64,000 nucleotides of DNA from Tritrichomonas musculus (taxonomy: Eukaryota > Parabasalia > Tritrichomonadida > Tritrichomonadidae), in NCBI GenBank assembly GCA_039105265.1, contig JAPFFF010000001.1, positions 4,712,001 to 4,776,000 on the forward strand, in the 5' to 3' direction. Shown here in pieces: positions 21,258 through 30,541 of the stretch. The translations under genes and the position numbers were made by a program. Positions within the stretch are counted from its first letter, which is position 1. Every line of letters begins with the position of its first letter. Under the pieces are notes generated by a model. It saw nothing but the letters and a program-made list of their open reading frames with translations, did no database searches and was not told the origin of the DNA.

Positions 21258-21497
21258 TTAAGGAAGGTTATCAAGGCTGCTGTTGATATCATCAACGTTG
21301 ACCTTCATCTTTGCAAGGTCATCAATGACAGAATCGAGTTTTAAGGATAGCAGGTTGACCCTATTAAGAACCTCATCAAGTCGTTGGTTGAGTTGATCAA
21401 TTTGGAGCAACAAGTAAGTTTCAAGCTTTTGCTTTTCATCCATGATTTTAGCGTTGAGCATTTCAGTGGTCAATCGTATCTTCTTATCGAGATTCAT
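21258..21497 (-). CDS. small coiled-coil protein (Pol-2)
   Basis: The product is 79 residues from the ATG at 21497 (the frame also opens at a non-ATG codon just upstream). It shows heptad spacing of Leu, Ile and Val almost throughout (LDEVLNRVNLLSLKLDSVI), so it is probably a coiled-coil oligomer. It sits 41 bases past the protease start on the same strand. There is no counterpart at this place in Pol-4, although a different coiled-coil gene lies at 33524. Function unknown. Confidence 0.55.
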   Translation of the reverse strand: MNLDKKIRLTTEMLNAKIMDEKQKLETYLLLQIDQLNQRLDEVLNRVNLLSLKLDSVIDDLAKMKVNVDDINSSLDNLP

Positions 21498-21553
21498 CAA
21501 AGAAAAAAGTGAAATGACTAAACATTTTTCTATTGTTCACTTCATTTGTTTAC

Positions 21554-21715
21554 ATGTCAGCAATCGAAAATGATACCCCATTGGTTAATAATGATGAAGA
21601 AGAATGTAATAATGAATGTTGTTGCCCTCCTCCAAATTGGGCTCTCTGGGTGTGCATTTTCTCGACCTTTATAAACTACTTCTTTTGGTTAGTACGTATC
21701 TTATATCTCATTTAA
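21554..21715 (+). CDS. small Cys-rich membrane protein (Pol-2)
   Basis: The product is 53 residues. An acidic N-terminus (ENDTPLVNNDEEE) leads to a NECCCPPPN cluster and then a single hydrophobic segment (WVCIFSTFINYFFWLVRIL). It would be a one-pass membrane protein with cysteines well placed for lipidation next to the membrane. It runs opposite to the protease and HNH genes. A comparable small one-pass protein occurs in Pol-5 at 62027. A role at a virion or host membrane is an inference. Confidence 0.5.
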   Translation: MSAIENDTPLVNNDEEECNNECCCPPPNWALWVCIFSTFINYFFWLVRILYLI

Positions 21716-21757
21716 TAAACTACCTTCTACTATTTTTTATTTTTTATTTCTGTATAA

Positions 21758-22021
21758 ATGGCTTATTACATGACCATAAAAGAGCGTATGAATATCCTCT
21801 ATAAAATAGTATCTTACCTCTATGATTATAGATGTGAGACTAATGAGGGAGTATGTAATATTTTAATTAATAAGATAAAAGAGTTAGCTGCTGAGTATTT
21901 CGAACCTGAAATTCTTAATGTAATCATGAAAGATGGTGATTTGGAATTTATCGACCAAATAGAACATTTTGCCTTTGAGTTCTTAGAGTACCAAATATCT
22001 AATCTGCCCTCGCATTTATAA
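21758..22021 (+). CDS. small helical protein overlapping the HNH gene (Pol-2)
   Basis: The product is 87 residues, start context ATAAATG. It is homologous to 34421-34672 in Pol-4 (shared blocks IKELAAEYFEPE, IEHFAFEFLE, LPSHL), but only about 45% identical, far less than its neighbours. Its last 23 bases overlap tail to tail with the HNH gene, and that arrangement is kept in both elements. Family unknown. Confidence 0.6.
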   Translation: MAYYMTIKERMNILYKIVSYLYDYRCETNEGVCNILINKIKELAAEYFEPEILNVIMKDGDLEFIDQIEHFAFEFLEYQISNLPSHL

Positions 22022-22334
22022 TTTTGGGCATATCCCTGTTATAGTTACTATCAGTTGGGGTTATCCATCTTAAGTTGCTTAGATGGTAGTCAGCCCTATT
22101 CCTATTGATATGGTCTACCTCTGTTTTATGTTGTGGGTCATCATTAGGTATGAACTGTCTTGCTATAAGTACATATTTCAAGTAGTAGTCGCCATTTAGA
22201 CATACTCGTATATACCCCTTTATATGTTTTGCATCTTTGCATATAAAATGATTACTCTTACGTCTTATAGTAAAGGGGTACCTATTCAGTATCTCATAGT
22301 CGTTAGTAAAGCCTTTGAGTGGCACAAATGACAT
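21999..22334 (-). CDS. HNH homing-type endonuclease (Pol-2)
   Basis: The product is 111 residues, start context GTAAATG. A short N-terminal strand region (GFTNDYEILNRYPFTIRR) precedes the HNH_3-type core: HVLIA or YVLIARQFIPND, then EVDHINRNRADYHLSNLRW and TPTDSNYN, where the Asp-His, the Asn after the zinc-less beta turn and the later Asn form the active site. Proteins of this type cut DNA and often spread themselves into related DNA. It differs from the Pol-4 copy at 34108 by only two or three residues. It is the first gene from the element terminus. Confidence 0.85.
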   Translation of the reverse strand: MSFVPLKGFTNDYEILNRYPFTIRRKSNHFICKDAKHIKGYIRVCLNGDYYLKYVLIARQFIPNDDPQHKTEVDHINRNRADYHLSNLRWITPTDSNYNRDMPKIINARAD

Positions 22335-22665
22335 TTACATATAGAAAGAAATAGGTACGAGATTCTCGGGGCAGGTACCTGTGCCGTTTCATAGATGGGC
22401 GGTTGTGGGGTGGGGTACCTGTGCCGTTTCATTGATGGTAGGCGTTGAGGTGGGTGGGTGGGAATTAGGGGTGGGGACCCTGTGCCGTTTTATTGATAGT
22501 GGACAGTATTGAGAACAAAAATATTTTTTTTTTCTTTTCTTTTCTTTTTTTTATTTTTCTTTTCTTTTCTTTTTCTTTTTTTTTTTTTTTTTTTTTTTTT
22601 TTTGACTAGTTCGTGTTGACGGTGTGGGTGCCAGCCCCACCGGAAACCGACTAGTATATACTACT
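22335..22665 (-). repeat. Pol-2 terminal region: subterminal repeats and inverted terminus
   Basis: From 22665 inward the terminus reads AGTAGTATATACTAG, then TCGGTTTCCG, a GC-rich block and GTCAACACGAAC. It matches the Pol-4 left terminus at 33149. Inside it lie a long T/C-rich run (about 22527-22603) and about three imperfect copies of GGTACCTGTGCCGTTTCATTGATGG (about 22370-22500). Polinton ends typically begin AG. The bases beyond 22665 belong to Pol-3. Confidence 0.85.
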
Positions 22666-22915
22666 GATGTGCTGCATTTGGAATTGACGCTATTTTAATG
22701 ATTTCTTCAATTGCTGATAACGTCTTTCCTGAACCTTGTTTGCCAACGAATATATTCACAGAATTATAGTAAATATTGATGTCTTTGTGAATCTTTCTGA
22801 TCAATGCATTCGTGACTTGCCCTTTATTTCTTCTCAAGCAATCTCTGACCATATCATGAACGTAGCTGAATGAGTCTTGATTCCCAAACGAAGTCGTAAA
22901 GCTTTGATTATACAT
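22666..22915 (-). pseudogene. packaging ATPase, N-terminal piece (Pol-3), cut by Pol-2
   Basis: The piece encodes about 83 residues from an ATG at 22915 in the context GTAAATG. It carries a Walker A motif (NIFVGKQGSGKTLSAIEEI) and is homologous to the first 80 residues of the Pol-5 ATPase at 60812. The insertion of Pol-2 ends it at 22665. The family is the HerA/FtsK-type (A32-like) ATPase that pumps DNA into capsids. Confidence 0.8.
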
Positions 22916-23045
22916 TTACAGTTAATTAAAATGGATGCAAACATAGGCTTGCAAAAGTCTCAAAATGGGTGTGCTCAAAATAGGGCGGACCTAAAATTCT
23001 AATGAAAATGAATTCAAAAATATTTGCAAAAAGGTTTTAAGAATA

Positions 23046-23399
23046 TCATTCACCATTAATTGCTTTAACAATGTCGTTGATAGCTGTCTTGATTGCAAGA
23101 ATATCACTTTTGAGTTGCTCTATTTCATTCTGTATATCCAAGATTGCAGACTCATTTTCACGATCAATTTGCGAATCATTTTGTGAATCATCTACCTGTT
23201 TCTTGACAGCTTTCTTTAAACAAAGTACACCTTTGATTTTGGTAATACGATATCCCTCAATGTAATACATCTTATTAAGTTTATGAGTCGTAATCTTATC
23301 AATCTCGTCTTTATTTTTAGCATACCACAGATTGAATTCATCTGGAGTATTAAATGTTTTCAAATATTCTTTAATGGGTCCAATCACTTTTACTTCCAT
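23046..23399 (-). CDS. conserved 117-residue protein with C-terminal coiled coil (Pol-3)
   Basis: The first 60 residues (IKEYLKTFNTPDEFNLWYAK, then THKLNKMYYIEGYRITKIK) are closely conserved with the Pol-5 protein at 61597-61956. A variable acidic linker and a heptad-patterned C-terminus (IQNEIEQLKSDILAIKTAI) follow. It is basic in the middle and could bind nucleic acid. It lies between the ATPase and the amphipathic capsid-associated gene, all on the minus strand. I do not recognise a named family. Confidence 0.7.
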   Translation of the reverse strand: MEVKVIGPIKEYLKTFNTPDEFNLWYAKNKDEIDKITTHKLNKMYYIEGYRITKIKGVLCLKKAVKKQVDDSQNDSQIDRENESAILDIQNEIEQLKSDILAIKTAINDIVKAINGE

Positions 23400-23454
23400 T
23401 TGATGTCACATAAAAATAAACAATCACATTAAGCCATCAATGGACTCATTTAAA

Positions 23455-23802
23455 TCACTTCAAGATTGGAGTTAGTCTACCTTTATTCCCACCAAGAATT
23501 GGTCTTTGAATCATTTCCACCTTATTGTTTGAATCGTCTTTAATTATTGAATCGAATTTTGTGAAATCTATTGGTAAAGGTTTTGGTTTGATTGGGTTTG
23601 TTTTAGGTGGAATTGGAGCAACTTTATTGAGTAAGTAATCAGCTCCATTAGCAATACTATTAACGATGCCACCAACTGTATCACCAAACATAGGTCCAAC
23701 TTTTCGTGCTATTTCAATTCCCTTACGAATGTATGGAGATGCTTTCTTTATGAAATTCTTTCCTTTCACCAGCAAGTTCTTAAACCAGGTCCCGAATGCC
23801 AT
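23455..23802 (-). CDS. amphipathic capsid-associated protein (Pol-3)
   Basis: The product is 115 residues. The N-terminus MAFGTWFKNLLVKGKNFIKK is basic and amphipathic, followed by a Gly-rich helix (GDTVGGIVNSIANGADYLL) and a Pro/Lys linker. The Pol-5 protein at 62178-62498 is homologous in the first 70 residues. Position beside the capsid gene and this composition recall the adenovirus protein VI/X type of internal capsid proteins. That comparison is by character, not by demonstrated homology. It reads divergently from the capsid gene, 71 bases away. Confidence 0.6.
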   Translation of the reverse strand: MAFGTWFKNLLVKGKNFIKKASPYIRKGIEIARKVGPMFGDTVGGIVNSIANGADYLLNKVAPIPPKTNPIKPKPLPIDFTKFDSIIKDDSNNKVEMIQRPILGGNKGRLTPILK

Positions 23803-23873
23803 TTTCTTTGGGTTTGTATTAAAATCTCAAAAATGTAACTTTACACGAATCTTTTTTAATGCAAGCTCAAAGA

Positions 23874-25565
23874 ATGACATATCAGAACGCTCAACTCAAG
23901 AACACTGGTAATGACGAAGGTGATGTCCTAAAATTCTTCCAATCAAAACTTCGCAATCTCATTGCATACAATGGTGGAGATCATACATTTGGATGGTTTA
24001 CAGAAGATGTTGATGATAAAGATGCTCCCATGCCAATTGGAACCAAAACGAAAATCAAATGGACACATCAAGGTCATACCATCTCACAAATGGAAAAGAA
24101 TTTCGTTACAGCAAAGCTTGATCTTGTAGTCCAACTTAATAAAGAATTGCATTTAGATGATGATACAGCAAACTTAAATCGTATATTCATTGGTTTCAAA
24201 CATGCTGTAGAACTCTTTTCAGATGCACGCTTATGGATTGATAACGTTATGCTTAAAGAATATCAGCAAGATGAACTCATTCGTGAATCATTTGCATACA
24301 ACTCAATCAAACCAATTGATGCCAAAGAGCCTGCCAAACACAGGTATTCATTGTGGGAGAATACATCTCGCATGAGCCCTTCAGTATGTGGTGTTTACGT
24401 TCCACTTACATTACTTGCAGACGGTAAACCTCATAGAGTCACATTTGAAGCATCCATTTACTTTACAGATCAGCTTGCATTCCAAGCTTGGCAACTCTAT
24501 CCAAACTCCATTTGTGGAGAGATTGAAGAAGAAATTAAATCATCAACAGAAGCATTAGTTTGGCATCAAGTCCAACCATCTGTTGTTAAAGAAATTGAAG
24601 AACTCCTTAACTGTTCTACCATAGAGCAAGACGTTCCAGCCAACATGACGATCTCAAACAAGTTCTCTCAAATTGGTTCTCCAGCAACAATTGTAACTGA
24701 ATACAAGCTTGCAGATACTCCTCAAGATGGTTCAAATGATTTGCAAAATGATGGTTTCCAAACACTTCCAGTCCTTGGTGATTCCACTAAAGTCATTGCA
24801 TACAAGACTGAAGAAGTAATTCTTAACTGTCGTGGTGGAACCATTGTAACCATGAAATCAGATCTTGCCGGCTTTGGAATCAAACCTGACTGCCTCAATG
24901 GACTCATTCGTGAACTCAACACACCTCTTCTAATTCCATCTCAGCAACTTGTACGTGAAGGTTTCCAAGGTCTTGCAACAGATGCAGGTCTAGATGTTTC
25001 TAAATCAATTGCTCTTTCAAATGCTACAAACATCACAGTCATGTTCCCAAAAAGAACTAATGAAATAACATGTTTCGATAACATCATGTACCAGAATGTA
25101 CAGCTCACCATCAACAATGTTAAGTATCCAGATACAGAATTTGATTCAACTATTGGTCCACGTTTCTATCAATATCAATTAATAAGTAATGAATTAGATG
25201 GCTCTCTCAGACCATCCCATGAACTTGAAGATTCTTGGACAATGTCTTTGAATGCACCTGATGGAACACGTTATAAGAATACCATCTCTGATGCCACCAG
25301 CTTTTGTATCAACTTCCAGCTTGAACGTACTAATTCTGGATATGTATTCGATGGTGTTGATACTGGTGGAAACACAGTTACAATCAAATTCAAAGGTCAA
25401 CCTTTGTATAGAGGTGCTAACGATACATATTATAACTTTGATGTTTCAAATAATAATGTTCATCCACCACCACCAGAAATGTGGATATGCACTGATACAT
25501 ACTTCACATGGGCAAGAGGTTCCGTTAAATACTTTGGAAATGGTGTTCCAGATGGATACTACTAA
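23874..25565 (+). CDS. major capsid protein candidate, Pol-3/Pol-5 lineage
   Basis: The product is about 563 residues from the ATG at 23874. I preferred this start over 23859 because the Pol-5 homologue begins at the matching residue (MTYLNAQ). It is beta-rich throughout, with highly conserved blocks (RIFIGFKHAVELFSDARLWI, AWQLYPNSICGEIEEE, LAGFGIKPDCLNGLI, FDNIMYQNVQLTINN). Length, strand content and position among an ATPase and a capsid-associated gene fit a Polinton double-jelly-roll capsid. The GFK-A-E block also occurs in the Pol-4 candidate (FGFKDARDAVEKYEI). Family assignment is an inference, though a strong one. Confidence 0.7.
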   Translation: MTYQNAQLKNTGNDEGDVLKFFQSKLRNLIAYNGGDHTFGWFTEDVDDKDAPMPIGTKTKIKWTHQGHTISQMEKNFVTAKLDLVVQLNKELHLDDDTANLNRIFIGFKHAVELFSDARLWIDNVMLKEYQQDELIRESFAYNSIKPIDAKEPAKHRYSLWENTSRMSPSVCGVYVPLTLLADGKPHRVTFEASIYFTDQLAFQAWQLYPNSICGEIEEEIKSSTEALVWHQVQPSVVKEIEELLNCSTIEQDVPANMTISNKFSQIGSPATIVTEYKLADTPQDGSNDLQNDGFQTLPVLGDSTKVIAYKTEEVILNCRGGTIVTMKSDLAGFGIKPDCLNGLIRELNTPLLIPSQQLVREGFQGLATDAGLDVSKSIALSNATNITVMFPKRTNEITCFDNIMYQNVQLTINNVKYPDTEFDSTIGPRFYQYQLISNELDGSLRPSHELEDSWTMSLNAPDGTRYKNTISDATSFCINFQLERTNSGYVFDGVDTGGNTVTIKFKGQPLYRGANDTYYNFDVSNNNVHPPPPEMWICTDTYFTWARGSVKYFGNGVPDGYY

Positions 25566-25607
25566 ATGAAAGAATATATAGATGGCTTTATTTTTGCATG
25601 AAATCAA

Positions 25608-25949
25608 ATGGATCCAATTGTTAAAACATATTTAATAACTGAATCATATGAGAATCAATTCCCCATCGAATTCGTTTACTCAAAGAACCCACGATATGTT
25701 GTATTCCAATACTGCAGAGCTACATGTAACGGATACCTTGATGGTGAGACGGAAGTACATGCAACATTCATTCAACGAGACAAATATTGTGACAGTTTGG
25801 TCTGGTATGCTAACGTGATGCCAAATGATGATAATCGCAAGTATTCGTATATAGGTACAAAGAGGGACTTCCGAATTTGGTTTACCGATAGCCTTGGAAA
25901 CGAAATTAAACCAGATAATTTCAAGGTTTTTCTAAAACTAATTTATTAA
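25608..25949 (+). CDS. 113-residue single-jelly-roll candidate (Pol-3)
   Basis: The product starts MDPIVKTYLITESYEN and ends DFRIWFTDSLGNEIKPDNF, then KVFLKLIY. The closing pattern (aromatic-rich strand, TD turn, polar loop, last hydrophobic strand) is like the C-termini of the penton-like proteins at 18652 and 36257, though this protein is much shorter. It lies 43 bases after the capsid gene on the same strand. It could be a minor capsid protein; homology is not proved. Confidence 0.5.
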   Translation: MDPIVKTYLITESYENQFPIEFVYSKNPRYVVFQYCRATCNGYLDGETEVHATFIQRDKYCDSLVWYANVMPNDDNRKYSYIGTKRDFRIWFTDSLGNEIKPDNFKVFLKLIY

Positions 25950-25989
25950 ATAAAGTCCAAAAATAAAGTTATATTTTTATGCTTCTATT

Positions 25990-26646
25990 TCAATATTTAT
26001 GAGGTCTTCTGCAATTATGTTTCCATTTCTCAAATGTAACTTCATATATCTTACCTTGATACTTATATTTCAACACTGTTTTCATATTCTTATATTCACT
26101 TAATAGTTCACAATCTTCATCTGCAAATACCTTCTTAATATAATTCTGTGTATAATGTGGCGACTTACTTTTATGAGCACGGTAACCTTTATTCCATTTA
26201 GTTGGTGTTGTCTGATATTCAAAACCATTGAATAAATAGAATACTTTAGCATCACCTTTAACATATTTGCTAACTAACTCACAATCTTCAGCTTTCATTG
26301 ATTCTCTCAATTTCTTTTCTTTCTCAATTCTTTGGCTTTCAAGAACCCTAGTTTGATGATCTACGATATCTTCTGGCTTAATAAGTTTTGCTTGACTCTT
26401 ACTGAATTTGTAATTTGGATCTTCACAGAATTGCCATAAATGTGTTACTAATAAAGTATTTCGATCATTATTTCTAAAGAATGTTACCAAGCAATCATGA
26501 TATGGCTCTTTAGTACATTTAACAACAGTGCAACCATATTCTTTGAATAGATTCTTGACATCTTCAAGTGTATACGTGATTGAAACAGAAGGATCATTAT
26601 TTTTAAGTTTTATGATTGATTCCCTAAGAACGCTGATCTTCTCCAT
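25990..26646 (-). CDS. two-repeat protein, possibly nuclease-associated (Pol-3)
   Basis: The product is 218 residues. After a charged N-terminal half come two copies of a roughly 45-residue module: DCELVSKYVKGDAKVFYLFN, then a Tyr/Trp/Lys end, and DCELLSEYKNMKTVLKYKY, then FEKWKHNCRRP. Such short modules with a CELL-EY start and a W near the end recall repeats attached to homing-type nucleases in phages and large DNA viruses. I cannot name the family. It converges tail to tail with the 113-residue gene. Confidence 0.6.
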   Translation of the reverse strand: MEKISVLRESIIKLKNNDPSVSITYTLEDVKNLFKEYGCTVVKCTKEPYHDCLVTFFRNNDRNTLLVTHLWQFCEDPNYKFSKSQAKLIKPEDIVDHQTRVLESQRIEKEKKLRESMKAEDCELVSKYVKGDAKVFYLFNGFEYQTTPTKWNKGYRAHKSKSPHYTQNYIKKVFADEDCELLSEYKNMKTVLKYKYQGKIYEVTFEKWKHNCRRPHKY

Positions 26647-26869
26647 GCTTTGTTTGTTTGTTAAAAAATTAAATTTGAAATTGAAATATGATATCTACCT
26701 TAAATGCAAATCAAATCTTCCTGTACACCATTTTTCATGAAAATCTGCTCTTTTGCATTCTCTCGTGTCATCAAAAACGACGCAAATTCGGACATTATTT
26801 TTGGCCTCAAACCCCTTCAAAACACCCATTTTTGGGCACTTTTTCTTAAAATATACTGTTTTCAAGTTT

Positions 26870-26973
26870 GAGCTCCTAGTATTGAAACATGACTCCAAAA
26901 ATGAATGCTAGAAACCACACATGCAAAGCTTTTAGATTGAGATCCTTGTATTCAAACATGGCCCCAAAACTGA
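26870..26973. repeat. 35-bp direct repeat beside a Polinton gene end
   Basis: GAGCTCCTAGTATTGAAACA at 26870 and GAGATCCTTGTATTCAAACA at 26939 each continue through TGRCYCCAAAAMTGA, giving about 35 bases with roughly six mismatches. The second copy overlaps the 3' end of the gene at 26952. The 26647-26951 interval otherwise shows no gene. Confidence 0.55.
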
Positions 26974-28310
26974 AGGAGAGTATGTCCAAAATATCTTCCG
27001 GAGGCTAGCCCCATCATATTAGTAGTTTCATTGTCAGCAATAATGCATTCACTTCTTAAGAATTCTTGTGGTAAATCTTTAATATGTCCGGTTTCTTTTC
27101 GCATTCTCGAAACAGTAAACGAAATTGAACCAACGATTGTTAATTTAGTTGATGAAGTTGATGTTTCATATGAATTGAGATTCGATTCAATATACATTTT
27201 AACATAATCAAGGTCCTGTAATGATGATATTATTATAGGAATTGTAGATTGATAATTTTTCCAATTAATATTTCGTGCTTCATATTCGAAATGGTCCTTT
27301 TCTTCATTCTCCAAATCATGAACAGGAGTTTCAAATACACCAGATAATTGGAAATGAATTTTGAATGGTTTTAGTTCTCTATCAAATACTTGTTGCAATG
27401 ATTCGAAGATTTGATTTAATGATGAGATTTGATTGAAATAATAAATAACAATTGGGGAGCCATTGTATTCCTCTTTATCAACATAATCTTTATCATATTT
27501 GTTATAATAATCCCAAACCTCAACTGCTTTATCAAAATCATGTGGTTCATTAATCATAAGGTAATCATTGTGCTTTGATTTAAATTTATGATTGAATTTA
27601 TCAAGATATTCATATAATTCTTCGTTTTCAGGAATGTAATATTCAAGTAAATGGGATTTATCATGAATTTCTTTTTGTTCAATTTTCTTGAGATTCTCTT
27701 GTTTATTATATTGTTTAATTAATTGAATTGCATTATCAACTGCCTCATTTGCACGTTTAATTGCATTTTCGATTTCAAAATGTCGTTTAATTTTATTTTG
27801 CTCTTTTTCATAGTATTCAACATCAGATTCATTTGGTTGTTTATCATAAAATGTTTCACGATTTGCAATATTTTCATCATAATTTTGTTCATTTCGTTGA
27901 TTCTGATATTCTTGATTGATTTGAGATTGTTGTTCATTAAAATAGTGAATATCAGATTCATTTGGCTGTTCATCATCATAAAATGATTCACGTTTTGATA
28001 TATTTTCATAATTTCGTTCATAAGATTCATTTAATAATTGTTTGTGACGTTCTTGTTCATGAATAATGAAGTTATCAAGACCTTCTTCAAATTCATTATC
28101 ATCTTTGAAATCAGGATTAATTATTTCTTGAGCGTTATGTTGATTTAGATATGTATATAATGTTCTGATATTTCGTAATTTAGCACCTCCTCAATATCGA
28201 CGAGTATCTGCAATTTCAAGATTTCCATTAAGTCCTTGATTAATATTATTAATAGATTCAACAATATTGTTATTAGTAAAATCAATAAATGAATTTTGGT
28301 TGAAAGCCAT
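26952..28310 (-). pseudogene. large acidic Asn/Glu-rich gene (Pol-3), broken
   Basis: The reading starts MAFNQNSFIDFTNNN at 28310 in the context ATAAATG. The first half is highly acidic and Asn-rich with an internal repeat (two copies of an RE-FYD--QPNESD unit), and the second half is a folded-looking domain (FKIHFQLSGVF, IPIIISSLQDLDYVKMYIE). It has about one break. It is the last recognisable gene of Pol-3. A scaffold or surface role would be speculation. Confidence 0.5.
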
Positions 28311-30541
28311 TTATCAATAATAAAAATGTGGAAAAAAATTAGTTTGAAAAAATTAAAATTTTATAACTTGTTCTCAGGTTCATTCGGCACATAGTGCCTT
28401 AGGACAACTTTGTTGTCCGTTCTGGAGCCCTCATTTAAATTTTAAATCCCAAATTAACTTTGGAATTAATTTTAAAACGAGTGTTTAGCGCTTTATGACA
28501 GGCCTTGTTCTACAACAGATTATAGAGGCTAATTAAAATTTAAACCCTGTGGATAAGTTTTTCGTTAATTTTCAAAATGAGGTTTTGAGTTTGGTTCCTG
28601 GTATTGGGAGACCTGGAAAAATTATTCGACCCGCCACTCCGAACATTCTATTACTACTATCGCAGTTTAACATTACCTTAAAAAAAGTTTTTAAATCTTT
28701 ATACATAAACGCAAAATTTATGGTAATGTTTGGTATTTTATTGTACTTTATGTTGAAAATCTTCATTGTCATTTGTAGGAAATCTTCGCTATAATTTGTT
28801 TAGAATCTACCACATCATTTGTAATGAATTTTAACAGTCATTTACTGAGAATTTCTTCGTCATCTCTAAAAATCCATTATTTTGGCCAAAATTGAATATG
28901 AATAACTTATGAAACAAGATAAAAATGACTATTTAAGACAAAAAAAACTATTATAATTATGTATTTGTGAATATTATACCTTTAACTGCGTTTTTCGTGA
29001 TTTATTTTAGTGTAAATTTGGTGAAAACACCTTAAAACGCAATTTTTACATAACGATAAATTAATTCCATTATTGCAATGTTTACTCATGAATATCAACC
29101 TCTAGTTAATTTATAGTGATACGATATGCACAGCATTGACATACAACATGAGTGCTCGTGCATTGTACAACTTTTTATCATCCTTTTCCATTTTTAAATG
29201 CTTATTACTGCTTAATATTAGCTAGAATGCAAGAAAAAAGAAAGCCTTACCTATATTTAGATGACTTTGATCCTAGATGGTTTCATAATTATAATTATAA
29301 TATTATCCCTCGAGTTGCAAATACAGTTTCAATTAGACAGACCGAAAAGGTTATCTTATCTTCATTTGATTTTTTATAAGTAAATAATCCTTTATGTATC
29401 AATTGTTTCATTGATATCAATCATTAGATTATTATATTTAAAAACAATGCTTTAACAACACTACATGAACTGTTTGAGGAATGTTAAAAACGCATTTTCT
29501 TTAATGAGTCATATAAATCTTTAAGGAAATAATATAACGATTTCATTGTTATAATGAAATTATTTGGAATGATAAAAGCTTATTTGCCGATAAAATAGGG
29601 GAAAAATAATTTCATTATAACAATTTATTTCTTTAGTCATTATACTGATCAAAGATTATGAAAGTGGAAAATATGTATAACTCTCACTGGAGCATAAATG
29701 AAATTATTTCATATTTAATATGTAATTGCCTGGAATATGTAAGCAAAGGAAAGATAAAAATTTCAAAATATGAGAAAAGTTCTGTTGAGTTCATCATATG
29801 AAATAACCGCACGATGCGACATATAATTTGTTAAACAAGTATATTCATCGTTGAAACTGGGTAATAAAGTGAAAAATCGTCAATATAGAGCCTTATTAAA
29901 AAATAGCTGACCACAGCCATGTACGATTAAAATCCTTTCAAAAAAATTGAATTAAAATTTTCGAAATTTTGCGTATTTTCAAATCTATCAAAAAAATTTT
30001 TTTTTAGTTAAAAATTGTAAAGATTATTGTTATAATTTCAACACGAAAACAAATGATCAAACAATAATGATTTATCAGAAATACACAATATGCGAATACC
30101 AATCAATTGCATTGAGAATTTTTGAAGAATTAAGTAAAGAAAACTCAATATTCATCATAAATATCTTTTTTTGTCCCATCACTCAAAATATCATTATAAA
30201 TGTAACTGATTTTATAAATTATAAAATTATTTTTTGGTTTTTTTGTCTAAAAAATATAAATACACCCTTTTTTTTACGATTTTTAAAAAAGTTACGTTAA
30301 AAATCCGTTAATAAAAAATGTGATGTAAAAAAAGTAAAGGTTATCCTTGATGCATATTTAGCGATTGCTTGAAGTTTTTGCTGAGATATTGATGAAATTC
30401 GTAAAAAAAAAAAAAAAAAGATTGGTAAATAAGATGAGAAGAAATATTTAATGCCATAATAATTGAGGGAAAAAATAGTGGTCTGCCTTTTTACTATAAG
30501 TTTATACTGCAATGGTTAAAATTCAATGGGTATACGCCCCA
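28311..30541. other. gene-poor stretch with two adjacent hairpins
   Basis: No convincing gene was found. At 28386-28398 a GGCAC/GTGCC hairpin is followed at 28402-28418 by GGACAAC, loop TTT, GTTGTCC. A 50-codon frame at 29227-29379 (begins MQEKRKPYLYLDDFDPRW) and other short frames have no supporting features. Long A and T runs are common. Confidence 0.5.

Larger units (their letters stand above)
18025..22665 (-). mobile_element. Pol-2: partial Polinton/Maverick, terminus at 22665
   Basis: Read from right to left it begins with a Polinton-type terminus (5'-AGTAGTATATAC, then TCGGTTTCCG) ending at 22665. It then carries an HNH nuclease, small genes, a Ulp1/adenain-like protease, a penton-like gene and part of an integrase, in the same order as Pol-4. 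The protease and integrase products are about 95% and 97% identical to those of Pol-4 by eye, so this copy is young. The capsid and ATPase half seen in Pol-4 is absent, so the element is broken; the genes other than the integrase look whole. It inserted into Pol-3's ATPase gene. Confidence 0.85.
22666..28310. mobile_element. Pol-3: Polinton/Maverick of a second lineage, partial
   Basis: It contains an ATPase fragment, a 117-residue helical protein, an amphipathic capsid-associated protein, a major capsid candidate, a 113-residue penton-like protein, a two-repeat protein and a large acidic gene. The first four are homologous to genes of Pol-5 and only remotely like those of Pol-4. Pol-2 interrupts it at 22665. 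The part to the left of Pol-2 is not found in this window. The element counts as broken (the ATPase and the right-hand gene), while the others look whole. No right terminus was identified. Confidence 0.75.

Noticed and set aside
27719-28030. 103-codon minus frame rich in Met/Asn
   Set aside because: It is an out-of-frame reading of the acidic repeat gene at 26952-28310.
28549-28794. 81-codon plus frame with a hydrophobic end
   Set aside because: Opposite-strand frame is equally long, no supporting start context or family.
29227-29379. 50-codon frame starting MQEKRKPYLYLDDFD
   Set aside because: No homologue recognised, no promoter motif, too short to separate from chance.
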